Source: Methanomicrobiaceae archaeon (GTDB lineage: Archaea > Halobacteriota > Methanomicrobia > Methanomicrobiales > Methanomicrobiaceae). Taken from it: DNA of 64,000 nucleotides. The notes beneath the pieces are model-generated. The model worked only from the letters and a program-made list of their open reading frames with translations, was not told where the DNA came from and did no database searches. The stretch is taken from positions 1 through 64,000 of the forward strand of contig JARVGI010000005.1 in the NCBI GenBank assembly GCA_029762625.1, written 5' to 3'. This document shows, one piece after another, positions 1 to 8,963 of this stretch (the stretch's first letter is position 1; the number at the start of each line of letters is the position of its first letter). A program made the position numbers and the translations under genes.

Positions 1-1450
1 GCTCGTCCCGCTCTTTGCCATCGAGCTGGTCGATGACATGATCGGCGCCGTCAGCGGGCCGGCGAGCGGCGATGACGCCGATGGCATCCTCCAATCGGGA
101 GAGGTGTGGGTGTATGAGGCCAACGGCACCGCCGAAGCGGGAAGGTACGAAAACCTCGCCACGGTGAACGCCACATTCTCCACGGCCGTGGTAAATGAAT
201 CGGACCGCAGTCACTACAATGGCACCGAGGAAATCGCGGCGATGATCGAGATCGAAAAACGGATCAACGGCGAGCTCGGGGAGGAGCCATCCGCACCGGT
301 TGAGGTGGAGGTGGGCTCCAGTGTCGTATATACCCTGAACGTCACCAATACCGGTGATGCACCGCTCTCGAATGTGTCGGTGACCGATGAGGATCTGGGA
401 GTGGAGCTGGATGCACCGAGCAGCGGAGATGACGGCAATGGTATCCTCGATCCGGGTGAGATGTGGGTGTACCATCTGGATCCCGTGGAAGCGATCCCGG
501 GACTTCGTGATAATACCGCAACGGTGACCGCCGAGGATCCCGGAGGCAACCTGGTATCCGCCAGCGCCACCGCGTACTACCAGTCGAGGCCCGCGGATGG
601 AGGTGCCGCAATCGAACTCGAAGTGCAGGTTGCAGATGAAACCAACCCGGCACCGCCGGGGCCCGAGGTGCCAGTAGGTGAACCGGTTTCGCTGTTCTTC
701 TATGTCACCAACACCGGAGAGGTCCCCCTCACGAATGTCGCCCTGACCGCCGACGGTTTTGCCACTTCGGGAACCGGCGAGGGTGACGATGAAAACGATC
801 TCCTCGATGCGGGGGAGACGTGGGGATACGAGACCTCTATCGAAGCGCTCGAAGGTGAACAGCAGATTGTTGCAGCGGTCACCGCAGAGGATCTGGAAGG
901 AGCCGAGGTGAATGGCAGTGCCACGGGATATTACGTGGGATTGCCCTCCGGCGAAGCGGAACTTTCGCTCGACGTGGAGATCGAAAGTCTAGCCGGGATC
1001 AGCAACCCTGAAGGTACCGATACTCCGCCCGGACCGGAGGTGCCGGCAGGCCAACCGATCCGCCTGATATTCTATGCGATGAACACAGGATCAGTCCCTT
1101 GGTCCGATCCCCTGCTCCGTTCAGACGGATTTGAAGCGGGCAGTTCTCCGGATGGATTTGACATCGATGCTGGATACACCTTCGGTCCCGGTGAAGGCTG
1201 TTCATTCGAGGAAAGTGCCACCACCCGTGAAGGGGAACAGCGGGTCACCACAACGGTTACCGCGCAGGATCCGGATGGCAACCCAGTGAGCGGCAGCGTG
1301 ATATTCTATTACACCGGAGTGGTGGAAGAGGAAACCCCTGAAGAAGAAATGACACCGGAAGAGGAGGAAACACCGACTGAAGAGGAGACCCCTGAAGATG
1401 AGAACGAGGAGGCTGTCGACCAGATAGATGGTGAGATGGTGGAGGCATAA
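1..1450 (+). CDS. Secreted/surface repeat protein, 5' truncated by window edge (paralogue 1)
   Basis: The reading frame is open from base 2 to the TAA at 1448-1450, so the gene begins outside the window. The visible 482 residues are a chain of roughly 110-residue beta-type repeats of the DUF11/CARDB kind. Each carries an 'xVTNTG' core and a 'DDGNGILDxGE' loop, and new units begin near 238, 604 and 955. The last about 40 residues form an acidic Glu/Thr/Pro tail. There is no C-terminal membrane helix or sorting signal. The first 150 bases are almost identical at DNA level to 3679-3830 in the next gene, which points to recent duplication or gene conversion. The role is inferred to be an extracellular or S-layer-associated protein; no ligand can be named. 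Confidence 0.85.
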   Translation, partial: LVPLFAIELVDDMIGAVSGPASGDDADGILQSGEVWVYEANGTAEAGRYENLATVNATFSTAVVNESDRSHYNGTEEIAAMIEIEKRINGELGEEPSAPVEVEVGSSVVYTLNVTNTGDAPLSNVSVTDEDLGVELDAPSSGDDGNGILDPGEMWVYHLDPVEAIPGLRDNTATVTAEDPGGNLVSASATAYYQSRPADGGAAIELEVQVADETNPAPPGPEVPVGEPVSLFFYVTNTGEVPLTNVALTADGFATSGTGEGDDENDLLDAGETWGYETSIEALEGEQQIVAAVTAEDLEGAEVNGSATGYYVGLPSGEAELSLDVEIESLAGISNPEGTDTPPGPEVPAGQPIRLIFYAMNTGSVPWSDPLLRSDGFEAGSSPDGFDIDAGYTFGPGEGCSFEESATTREGEQRVTTTVTAQDPDGNPVSGSVIFYYTGVVEEETPEEEMTPEEEETPTEEETPEDENEEAVDQIDGEMVEA

Positions 1451-1546
1451 ATCGAAAGAACAAGAACCTGAAGGTTTCTGATGGCCGCGGCAGGTTTCCC
1501 CTCAGCAGATGTGTGCCATCATGCCTGCCGTCCCATGCAACTGCTC

Positions 1547-1552
1547 TTTTTT
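1547..1552 (+). terminator. T-run, likely transcription stop of paralogue 1
   Basis: Six consecutive T (then C and two more T) lie about 100 bases after the stop codon, inside otherwise GC-rich DNA. Archaeal RNA polymerase terminates at such U-tracts without needing a hairpin. A comparable T-run follows paralogue 2 and paralogue 3. Confidence 0.35.
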
Positions 1553-1683
1553 CTTACCGCATGTGACCACGGTATTGTGGTACAGGAACGCGTTTTCAAG
1601 TATTCCCGGGCATTTGAGGAGCTCATAGCACCTAATTATTGAACACCCGGAAATTTCTCAAGAGATTTGCAACATTTTCCTAC

Positions 1684-1705
1684 AAATATATTTATATTCA
1701 TATAA
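1684..1705 (+). promoter_or_regulatory. A/T-rich TATA-type promoter block for paralogue 2
   Basis: This is a run of overlapping TATA-like words (aaatatatttatattc, then atataaag) in a GC-rich background. If used, transcription would start near 1725-1730 and leave an untranslated leader of about 175 nt, unusual in a genome where many promoters here look leaderless. The assignment rests on composition only. Confidence 0.4.
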
Positions 1706-1888
1706 AGGTAATCTCCCCACGTCCCCGTTCGCCGGAGAGAAACCGGACACGACATAATGGTGACCAGGATCCATACATTGCAGCCGATATCACCACCATC
1801 CGGCCCGAAAGAGTCAGCTGCGTAGCGACGCGCACACCAATCATTTTCACCAGCACATTCGAGGCGAAATGGGGGGTGCACAGCCCAT

Positions 1889-1896
1889 GGGGGGTG
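1889..1896 (+). promoter_or_regulatory. G-rich Shine-Dalgarno of paralogue 2
   Basis: The block ggggggtg sits 9 bases before the ATG at 1906 and supports that start. The same G-rich type (ggggg, 6613-6617) precedes paralogue 3. A second copy at 1871-1878 lies too far upstream to act on this start. Confidence 0.55.
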
Positions 1897-1905
1897 TAAA
1901 AACTC

Positions 1906-4900
1906 ATGCAACAAGTATTGAGGGGGATATTTCTCATTGTCCTTGCTGCGTTGTGCGTCTGCGCAGGGACAGCCGCGGCATTCGAACTCTCGGTCGTATG
2001 GAACACTACCTACGGCGATGAGGAGACAAATGAATCAGCGTATTCGATTATTCAAGCTGAAAATGAAAGCCTGATCTTCGCCGGGGATACAGACGCAAAA
2101 GGTGCGGGGTTGGCCGATGCATGGCTCGTGCTGTTCGATGAAGAGGAGGGAACGCTGCTCTCGGACGCAGCGTATGGAACGCTCCTGAATGACACCGCAT
2201 TTGACGTCATCCAGGCCGAAGACGGCAGCATCGTCTTTGCGGGCATCATCACGCTTCCGCTCGAGGCCGACCTGTACCACACCGATGCATGGGTGGTCGG
2301 GATCAACGCCACGGGAGATGAGGTGCTGAACCGGACCTTCGGCGGGCCCGAGTTCAATGCGACGGCTAACTCGATCGTCCAGACCACCGACGGCGGCTAT
2401 CTGGTCGCGGGAAGCATCGAGGGGTATGGAACCGGAACCACCGATGCGTGGCTGGTCAAGGTCAATGTCACCGGCGATGAGGAATGGAGCGGCACCTTCG
2501 GCGGCGATGGGGACGACACTGCGTATTCGGTGATCGAGGATGCAGATGGGAATTTCCTGTTTGCCGGGGATACGGAATCGTTCGAGGCCGAGGAGGCGGA
2601 TGCATGGGTCGTGAAGACGAACAGCACCGGTATGGAACTCTGGAATGCGACCTTCGGCGGGGCAGGAAACGATACGGCACGGGAGATCTTCCAGGAAACC
2701 TCGCAGAACTTCTCGTTCGTCGGCACGACCACCTTCTTCTCCGCTGACAACAGGACGGACACCGATGCCTGGTACCAGCGCATCAACGCCACCGGGGCCC
2801 CGCTGGGCGAGACAACCCTCGGCGGTGCTGAGGTCAATGCCACCGCTCAGGCCGCGGTGGATACCCCGGACGGGGGCCTTCTGGTCGCCGGGAGCATCGA
2901 GGACTACGGGTCGGGCAATGTCGATGCGTGGCTGATCAAACTCGATCCGAGCGGCGAGGAGGAGTGGAACGGTGCGCTGGGAGGATCGAACCAGGATCTC
3001 GCCCGGTCGATCATCCGCATCTCGGAGACATCCTATGTCTTCGCTGGTGAATTCAACAGGACGCTGGAAGCACAGCCGCCCTCCCCGGACGCCTGGGCGG
3101 TCAGGCTGGACGAGGTGATCGAACCGGCGCCGACACCTTCGCCCGGACCGACGCCCGGCCCTGCGCCTGTACCACCACCCAAACCCACGCCTGTGCCGAA
3201 ACCGGTTCCCAGGGCCAAGAACGGCGACTTCGTCTGGGAGGACCGCAACGGCAACGGTATCCAGGATAGCGGAGAGCCCGGCATCAAGGGCGTCAAGGTG
3301 ATCCTCTACGACAGCGAGGGAGCCCAGATCAGGTCGAGAACCACGGATTCTGAGGGCCGCTACTGCTTCTGCAGCCTGAAAGCGGGCACCTATTCGCTCC
3401 GGTTCATCCGGCCGGAAGGGTACGTGTTCACGCTCGAGGAGCAGGGCGATGACCCGGCCCTCGACAGCGACGCGGACATCGACACCGGGAATGCCGGGCC
3501 CATCGATCTCGCCGAGAACGAGAAAGACAGAACATGGGACGCGGGCCTGGTGAACGTCTCGACCATCGGGATCGATGTGGAGAAGTCGACGAACGGCGAG
3601 GATGCGGACGAGCCGCCGGGCCCGTCGATTCCGGTCAATGCCACGGTAAACTGGACCTACACTGTCACCAACACCGGGCTCGTCCCGCTCTTTGCCATCG
3701 AGCTGGTCGATGACATGATCGGCGCCGTCAGCGGGCCGGCGAGCGGCGATGACGACGATGGCATCCTCCAATCGGGAGAGACGTGGGTCTACGAGGCCAA
3801 CGGCACCGCCGACGCGGGACAGTATGCAAACAACGCCACGGTGAGCGGCACCTTCTCCACGGCGACCGCGGAGGACTCGGACCCGAGCCACTACAACGGC
3901 ACCGGGGCATTCGAGGCGAGGATAGAGCTTGAGAAGTACATCTATGACCCTGCGTCCCGCGCCTATGTCGAAGCCGACGAGCCGCCGGGGGTCGTATTCA
4001 CGGATACGGGGCCGGATATTCAACCTTACTATTCCGTGACCAATACCGGCGACGTTGATCTCATCAACGTGGAAATCGATGATTTCGAAGTTTTTCCCGA
4101 AGAAAGCTACAACATCAGTCCCATTGGAGACGTTGGAAATGATGGCATCCTGAGTCCGGGAGAAACATGGGAATACGAGTATGCCGAGCGAGGGGCCGAT
4201 GTTCATTGCCTACAAGAAGAAAGGACGGTAGCTTGGCCGGCCAACGTAACTGCACAGGACCCGGCAGGCAATGAGGTGACCGACACCGACCCTGCATACT
4301 ACACCCTGCCTCTATGTGCCGGCATCGATCTGGAGAAGTATGTCAACGGTGAGGAGGCGGACGAGCCGCCGGGGGTCATCTTCGAAAATGCGAATGACAC
4401 GGTCAACATCACCTACACTGTGACCAGCACGGGCATCAATCCACTCGTGAATGTTTTACTCACCGATCCCATGGTTACCATCGAGGGCCCCCTCGATGGC
4501 GATGGTGATCGGTACCTGGATGAGGGTGAAACATGGAGTTACCGCGTGCGGCCGGGAGATGAACCGACAGCGGGAACCGGCGAGCATATGAATACTGCGA
4601 CGGTGACCGCTCAGGATGAATTCAGAGGCTACCAGGTGACCGACACCGACACGGCATACTGGACCGGGCCGGAGGCGGGAGGAGCGGCTTCCATCGATCT
4701 GGAGAAGTACATCTTTGACCCTGCGTCCCGAGACTACGTCGAAGCCGACGAACCGCCGGGAGTAGTCTTCGAAAGCGACGATCTGGCGGTCACCCACACC
4801 TTCACCGTGACCAACACGGGCGACGTCGACCTCTCTGACGTGGAGCTTGAAGACAGCTATGTGGTGATATCCGGCCCAAAGGATGAAGATGGCAATGATG

Positions 4901-6060
4901 TGCTTGATAGTGTTCTTGGTCCGGGAGAAACATGGTACTACGATGTGCCGATAGGGGAGGACCCCGATTCGGGGACCGGCGAGCACATGAATACCGCCAC
5001 CGTGACCGCACGAGATCCGGCAGGCAATGAGGTGACCGACACCGACGTAGCATACTGGACCGGGCCCCCGTGGGCGGCCATCGAACTCGAAAAGTACGTC
5101 AACGGTGTGGATGCAGACGAGCCGCCGGGGGTCATCTTCGAAAATGCGAATGACACGGTCATTATCACCTACACCGTGGAAAACACGGGCACCAGGGATC
5201 TCTCTAATGTGGTGCTATCCGATCCCATGGTGACAGTCGAGGGCCCCCTCAATGATAATGGCGATGGCAGACTGAATGAGTTTGAAACCTGGAATTACCG
5301 CGTGCGGCCGGGGGATGAACCGACAGCGGGGACCGGCGAGCATATGAACACCGCCACGGTGTCCGCTCAGTACTATTGGCCCTGGACGCAGGGCTTCATC
5401 GAGGTGAACGACACCGATGTGGCATACTGGACCGGGCCTGAGGCGGAGGGCATCCCCGCGATCGGCCTTGAAGTGCAGGTCGAAAACGAGACCAATCCCG
5501 CATCGCCGGGGCCGGACGTGCCGGTCGGCACCCCGGTCTCGCTGTTCTTCTATGTCACCAACACCGGTGAGGTCGGCCTCACCAATGTAGCCCTCAGTGC
5601 TGACGGCTTTACCGCTTCGGGCACCGGCGAGGGCGACGACGGCAACGACATCCTTGATGCGGGTGAAACGTGGGGATACGAGACCTCGGTGGACGCAGTC
5701 GAGGGAACGCAGCAGATCGATGCCGCGGTTACCGCAGAGGATCCGGACGGAGGCGAGGTGAGTGACAGCCGAACGGTCTACTACACCGGTGTTCTGGAAG
5801 ATCAGGTTATCGATGAAGAAAACGGGGAGCCGGTCAACGGCGAGAACGGTGAGCCGGTCGATGGAGAAAACGGAGAACCGGTCAACGGCGAGAACGGTGA
5901 GCCGGTCGATGGAGAAAACGGAGAACCGGTCAACGGCGTGAACGGTGAGCCGGTCGATGGGGAAAACGGAGAACCGGCCAATGGGGAGGACGGTGAACCT
6001 GTCGATGAGGAAAACGGGGAACCGGTTAACGGCGAGAACGGTGAGCCGGTCGACGGGTGA
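1906..6060 (+). CDS. Giant secreted surface protein: propeller-like repeats, SdrD-B domain, TNTG repeats, NGEP tail (paralogue 2)
   Basis: The 1384-residue product starts with a Sec-type signal peptide (residues 1-25, ending TAAAFEL). Residues about 26-405 are a set of about 60-residue repeats with the recurring words 'YSIIQ', 'DGGYLVAGS' and 'DAWLVK', a propeller-like motif common in methanogen surface proteins. A Pro-rich linker (about 407-435) leads to an SdrD B-like domain (about 439-545, 'GDFVWEDRNGNGIQD'). Six TNTG-type repeats follow (about 553-1296), starting near nt 3568, 3910, 4318, 4687, 5074 and 5455. The tail (about 1303-1384) repeats 'NGEPVDGE'. There is no transmembrane anchor or PGF-type sorting motif. 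A cell-surface or adhesive role is inferred from the architecture; substrate and attachment are unknown. Confidence 0.88.
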   Translation: MQQVLRGIFLIVLAALCVCAGTAAAFELSVVWNTTYGDEETNESAYSIIQAENESLIFAGDTDAKGAGLADAWLVLFDEEEGTLLSDAAYGTLLNDTAFDVIQAEDGSIVFAGIITLPLEADLYHTDAWVVGINATGDEVLNRTFGGPEFNATANSIVQTTDGGYLVAGSIEGYGTGTTDAWLVKVNVTGDEEWSGTFGGDGDDTAYSVIEDADGNFLFAGDTESFEAEEADAWVVKTNSTGMELWNATFGGAGNDTAREIFQETSQNFSFVGTTTFFSADNRTDTDAWYQRINATGAPLGETTLGGAEVNATAQAAVDTPDGGLLVAGSIEDYGSGNVDAWLIKLDPSGEEEWNGALGGSNQDLARSIIRISETSYVFAGEFNRTLEAQPPSPDAWAVRLDEVIEPAPTPSPGPTPGPAPVPPPKPTPVPKPVPRAKNGDFVWEDRNGNGIQDSGEPGIKGVKVILYDSEGAQIRSRTTDSEGRYCFCSLKAGTYSLRFIRPEGYVFTLEEQGDDPALDSDADIDTGNAGPIDLAENEKDRTWDAGLVNVSTIGIDVEKSTNGEDADEPPGPSIPVNATVNWTYTVTNTGLVPLFAIELVDDMIGAVSGPASGDDDDGILQSGETWVYEANGTADAGQYANNATVSGTFSTATAEDSDPSHYNGTGAFEARIELEKYIYDPASRAYVEADEPPGVVFTDTGPDIQPYYSVTNTGDVDLINVEIDDFEVFPEESYNISPIGDVGNDGILSPGETWEYEYAERGADVHCLQEERTVAWPANVTAQDPAGNEVTDTDPAYYTLPLCAGIDLEKYVNGEEADEPPGVIFENANDTVNITYTVTSTGINPLVNVLLTDPMVTIEGPLDGDGDRYLDEGETWSYRVRPGDEPTAGTGEHMNTATVTAQDEFRGYQVTDTDTAYWTGPEAGGAASIDLEKYIFDPASRDYVEADEPPGVVFESDDLAVTHTFTVTNTGDVDLSDVELEDSYVVISGPKDEDGNDVLDSVLGPGETWYYDVPIGEDPDSGTGEHMNTATVTARDPAGNEVTDTDVAYWTGPPWAAIELEKYVNGVDADEPPGVIFENANDTVIITYTVENTGTRDLSNVVLSDPMVTVEGPLNDNGDGRLNEFETWNYRVRPGDEPTAGTGEHMNTATVSAQYYWPWTQGFIEVNDTDVAYWTGPEAEGIPAIGLEVQVENETNPASPGPDVPVGTPVSLFFYVTNTGEVGLTNVALSADGFTASGTGEGDDGNDILDAGETWGYETSVDAVEGTQQIDAAVTAEDPDGGEVSDSRTVYYTGVLEDQVIDEENGEPVNGENGEPVDGENGEPVNGENGEPVDGENGEPVNGVNGEPVDGENGEPANGEDGEPVDEENGEPVNGENGEPVDG
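5812..6057 (+). repeat. In-frame tandem repeat encoding the NGEPVDGE tail
   Basis: About eight 30-base units (or four 60-base double units) alternate codons for GEPVNGEN and GEPVDGEN with few synonymous changes. The near identity of units such as gagccggtcgatggagaaa suggests recent expansion and slippage. It encodes an acidic, flexible C-terminus. Confidence 0.85.
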
Positions 6061-6628
6061 GGAGGTTCGATACTGTAACCCACGCGTCATCCAACCAACC
6101 CCGGATCCCCGCTCTCCCGCGGGTACATTCTCTCCAAGAGATGAGAGAATTCATGCCTGCAATCCGGCCCAATTCACTCTTTTTCGCCGCGATGAATCAG
6201 GCCACCTGCACAGGAGTCGCCCCTCACCGTTTTCGCATGATGGTTGAGCACCGCAGGCGTCTCAGTCACCTTTCGCTCTGCCATCCGGGTTGTGCAGTTT
6301 CGGGCAGCCCCGCGGTGCCACGCCTCCTCCGCAGCCACCCCTCGCATTAAAAAGGACCAGAGCACCAGCCTATTCCTGAAGATTCCTGCCGGAAAGAAAT
6401 TATTTACACACTTAGATTTTTATGGTTGAATACACCACTCCATCCCGGATCCCTTTCCGCCGGTGTTGTCGGAACGATGCGTGAACCGGATTCCCGGCAT
6501 CCCCGATCCTGAGGACTGCGAGAAAGAACGAGCGAGCCACCACAGGGCATCGGACCGCGGATATCGCCCGGAGCATCCAGCACTACGGCGAAACGGGATT
6601 TCACAACTAATTGGGGGTAGAATAAACG
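6061..6628. other. Intergenic region, 568 bp, between paralogues 2 and 3
   Basis: No gene is supported. It contains a T-run at 6180-6184 after paralogue 2, an A/T-rich promoter-like block at 6394-6426 and a GC-rich stretch of about 190 bases before the start of paralogue 3. The overall arrangement mirrors the 1451-1905 region, and the segments just before the two T-runs share words such as 'catgcctgc', suggesting that the spacer was duplicated together with the genes. Confidence 0.5.
6180..6184 (+). terminator. T-run, likely transcription stop of paralogue 2
   Basis: Five T in a row lie 120 bases after the stop codon, in a position like the T-run after paralogue 1. Evidence is composition only. 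Confidence 0.3.
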
Positions 6629-8605
6629 ATGCTGCAATGTTCGAAAGGAGTCGTTCTCATTGTCCTTGCAATGATGTGCTTCGGCGCGGGAACCGCCGCG
6701 GCATTCGATCTATCGGCCATCTGGAACCAGACATACGGCGGTGTGGAAAGCAACGAATCCGCGTATTCAATCATTCAAACGGAGAACGCGAGCCTGGTCA
6801 TCGCGGGCGATACGGATGCACAGGGGGCCGGGCTGACCGACGCATGGCTTGGGGTGCTCGATGAAGAGGATGGAGCGCTACTCTCGGATGCGCCACACGG
6901 ATCCTCGCTGAATGACACCGCGTTTGACGTCATCCAAACAGAGGACGGCAGCATCGTCTTTGCAGGAAGCACGGCCCTGCCGCTCGGGGCCGATCGCTCC
7001 CATTCCGATGCATGGGTGGTCAGGATCGACGCCTCCGGCGAGGAGGAGCTGAACCAGACCTTCGGCGGGCCCGAGGTCAACGCGACGGCGTACTCGATCA
7101 TCCAGACCTCCGACGGCGGCTACCTCTTCGTGGGAAGTATCGAGGGCTACGAATCCGGAACCACCGATGCGTGGATGGTGAAACTCAATGCCTCAGGCGG
7201 CGAGGAGTGGGGCGGCATCTTCGGCGGGGAAGAGAACGAGTCCGCGTATTCGGTGATCGAAGATGCAGAAGGCGGGTTCCTGTGCGCCGGCGCCACGGAA
7301 TCGTACGGTGACGGGGAAGCAGACGCATGGGTGCTGAAGACGAACAGCAAGGGCGCGGAACTCTGGAATGCGACCTACGGTGGCGCCGGAGACGACAGGG
7401 CGCAGAAGGTTTTTCAGGAAACTACGCAGAACTTCTCGTTTATCGGCACGACCACCTTCTTCTCCGCCGACAACAGGACGGACACCGATGCCTGGTACCT
7501 GCGGTTCAATGAAACGGGAGCCATGGTGCGGGAGACAACACTCGGCGGCGCAGAGGTCAACGCCACGGCGTATTCCGCCGCAGATACCCCTGACGGGGGC
7601 CTACTGCTCGCCGGGAGCATCGAGGACTACGGGTCGGGCAATACCGACGCGTGGCTGATCAAACTCGATCCGAGCGGCGAGGAGCAATGGAACGGTGCGC
7701 TCGGAGGATCAAACCAGGATCTCGCCCGGTCGATCATCCGCATTTCAGAGACATCCTATGTCTTTACGGGCGTGTTCAACGCAACACCGGATCAGCAACC
7801 GCCCTACCATGACGCCTGGGCGGTCAGGCTGGACGAGGTGATCGAACCTGGGCCCGGACCAATACCGGTGCCGATACAAATTTCCAGGGGCAAGATCGGA
7901 GATTTTGTCTGGGAGGATGTGAACCGCAACGGCATCCAGGATGAAGGGGAGCCCGGCATCGGGGGCGTCGAGATCATCCTCTACGACAACGAGGGGAACA
8001 GGCTCCGGTCGAGGTCGACTGACGCTGAAGGCCACTACAGTTTTCATAACCTGGAAGCAGGCACCTATTCGCTTCGATTCATCAGGCAGGAGGGGTACGT
8101 GTTCACCTTCGATAGGCAGGGAGATGACCCGGCCCTCGACAGCGATGCGGACATCACCACCGGCAGGGCTGGACCGATCAATCTCGCCGGGAACGAAACG
8201 GATTACACATGGGACGCAGGCCTGATCCAGGTCTCGCCCGGCGTGATCGGCGAAGATGATGACAGGGATGATATCGATGACGATGACGACGATGACGACG
8301 ATGAACGAGACGATATGAACGACGATGACGACGATAACGACGATGAAAGGGACGATATGAACGACGATGAGAGGGACGATGACGACGATGAACGAGACGA
8401 TATGAACGACGATGACGACGATGAACGAGACGATATGAACGACGATGACGACGATGAACGAGACGATATGAACGACGATGAGAGGGACGATAACGACGAT
8501 GAAAGGGACGATATGAACGACGATGATGACGATAACGACGATGAAAGGGACGATATGAACGGCGATGAGAGGGACGATATCGACGACGATAAACGCAGGA
8601 GATAA
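6629..8605 (+). CDS. Secreted surface protein: propeller-like repeats, SdrD-B domain, Asp/Arg-rich tail (paralogue 3)
   Basis: The 658-residue product carries a signal peptide (residues 1-25, ending TAAAFDL) very like that of paralogue 2. Residues about 26-405 carry the same propeller-like repeats ('DAWLVKL', 'DGGYLFVGS'). Residues about 420-535 form one SdrD B-like domain ('GDFVWEDVNRNGIQD'). The TNTG repeats of the two upstream genes are absent; instead the protein ends in about 115 residues of Asp, Arg, Glu, Met and Asn in 'ERDDMNDDDD' units. A G-rich Shine-Dalgarno (6613-6617) supports the ATG. Blocks such as 7708-7742 match paralogue 2 almost base for base. The polyacidic tail could bind divalent cations or sit in the S-layer, but this is inference. 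Confidence 0.85.
   Translation: MLQCSKGVVLIVLAMMCFGAGTAAAFDLSAIWNQTYGGVESNESAYSIIQTENASLVIAGDTDAQGAGLTDAWLGVLDEEDGALLSDAPHGSSLNDTAFDVIQTEDGSIVFAGSTALPLGADRSHSDAWVVRIDASGEEELNQTFGGPEVNATAYSIIQTSDGGYLFVGSIEGYESGTTDAWMVKLNASGGEEWGGIFGGEENESAYSVIEDAEGGFLCAGATESYGDGEADAWVLKTNSKGAELWNATYGGAGDDRAQKVFQETTQNFSFIGTTTFFSADNRTDTDAWYLRFNETGAMVRETTLGGAEVNATAYSAADTPDGGLLLAGSIEDYGSGNTDAWLIKLDPSGEEQWNGALGGSNQDLARSIIRISETSYVFTGVFNATPDQQPPYHDAWAVRLDEVIEPGPGPIPVPIQISRGKIGDFVWEDVNRNGIQDEGEPGIGGVEIILYDNEGNRLRSRSTDAEGHYSFHNLEAGTYSLRFIRQEGYVFTFDRQGDDPALDSDADITTGRAGPINLAGNETDYTWDAGLIQVSPGVIGEDDDRDDIDDDDDDDDDERDDMNDDDDDNDDERDDMNDDERDDDDDERDDMNDDDDDERDDMNDDDDDERDDMNDDERDDNDDERDDMNDDDDDNDDERDDMNGDERDDIDDDKRRR
8254..8602 (+). 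repeat. Imperfect tandem repeat encoding the D/R/M/N-rich tail
   Basis: Repeats built from gacgatgaacgagacgat and gatatgaacgacgatgac words fill the last 350 bases of the gene. The strict triplet-type periodicity and lack of other amino acids suggest growth by slippage. The frame is kept open to the stop. Confidence 0.85.
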
Positions 8606-8617
8606 TCATCCCCTCTC

Positions 8618-8622
8618 TTTTT
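8618..8622 (+). terminator. T-run, likely transcription stop of paralogue 3
   Basis: Five T occur 13 bases after the stop codon, flanked by C/T-rich sequence. Evidence is composition only. Confidence 0.35.
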
Positions 8623-8945
8623 GCATCCTCCTCTCTGCTCGATGACGCCGTCTTTCGACCGGGGTATACGGCAGAAATCCCGATCCGCGAGTCCCGCAGG
8701 CCGCTGGGGGGATCGTCGTGCCACAATGGTGCCGGTCTTCTGGGAAAAAATCGAGGAGAGCCTTCGAGGACGTGCGTTCCGGGTTTTCGCACGGTACATC
8801 GTGCTCTTTGCTGCAACCCGGGTCAAGGATCTGCATGGCACCGTCAACGGGGCCCGGTGAGAGAAGAAAACGAGACGCACCCGGGCGGAAAAGCGAGGGT
8901 GTTCTGGGACGCCACGGCACAGCCGACGCAAGAGGCTTGCGAAAC

Positions 8946-8963
8946 CCCCGCCCTGGGGCGGGG
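8946..8963. other. GC hairpin in intergenic DNA
   Basis: ccccgcc and its exact complement ggcgggg flank a four-base loop, giving a 7-bp all-GC stem; a C-run and ttt follow shortly on the plus strand. It could be a terminator-like or RNA structural element. No gene on either side clearly depends on it. Confidence 0.35.

Larger units (their letters stand above)
1451..1905. other. Intergenic region, 455 bp, between surface-protein paralogues
   Basis: No gene is supported here. The stretch holds a T-run after paralogue 1, an A/T-rich promoter-like block at 1684-1705, and then a long GC-rich stretch that would be a leader of about 175 nt before the next start. A 10-bp direct repeat (atggggggtg) lies at 1869-1878 and 1887-1896; the second copy is positioned as the ribosome-binding site. 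Short frames on both strands lack family resemblance. Confidence 0.6.

Noticed and set aside
2035-4206. A 723-codon open frame on the minus strand inside surface paralogue 2
   Set aside because: It is antisense to a clear secreted protein with signal peptide and domain repeats. Its residues are rich in Arg/Val/Asp in the way expected from reading GC-rich repeats backwards, with no family motif.
5215-6090. A repetitive 291-codon minus-strand frame (VDRFSVFSIDRLTV units)
   Set aside because: The periodicity is the mirror of the plus-strand NGEP repeat; it is a shadow of that repeat.
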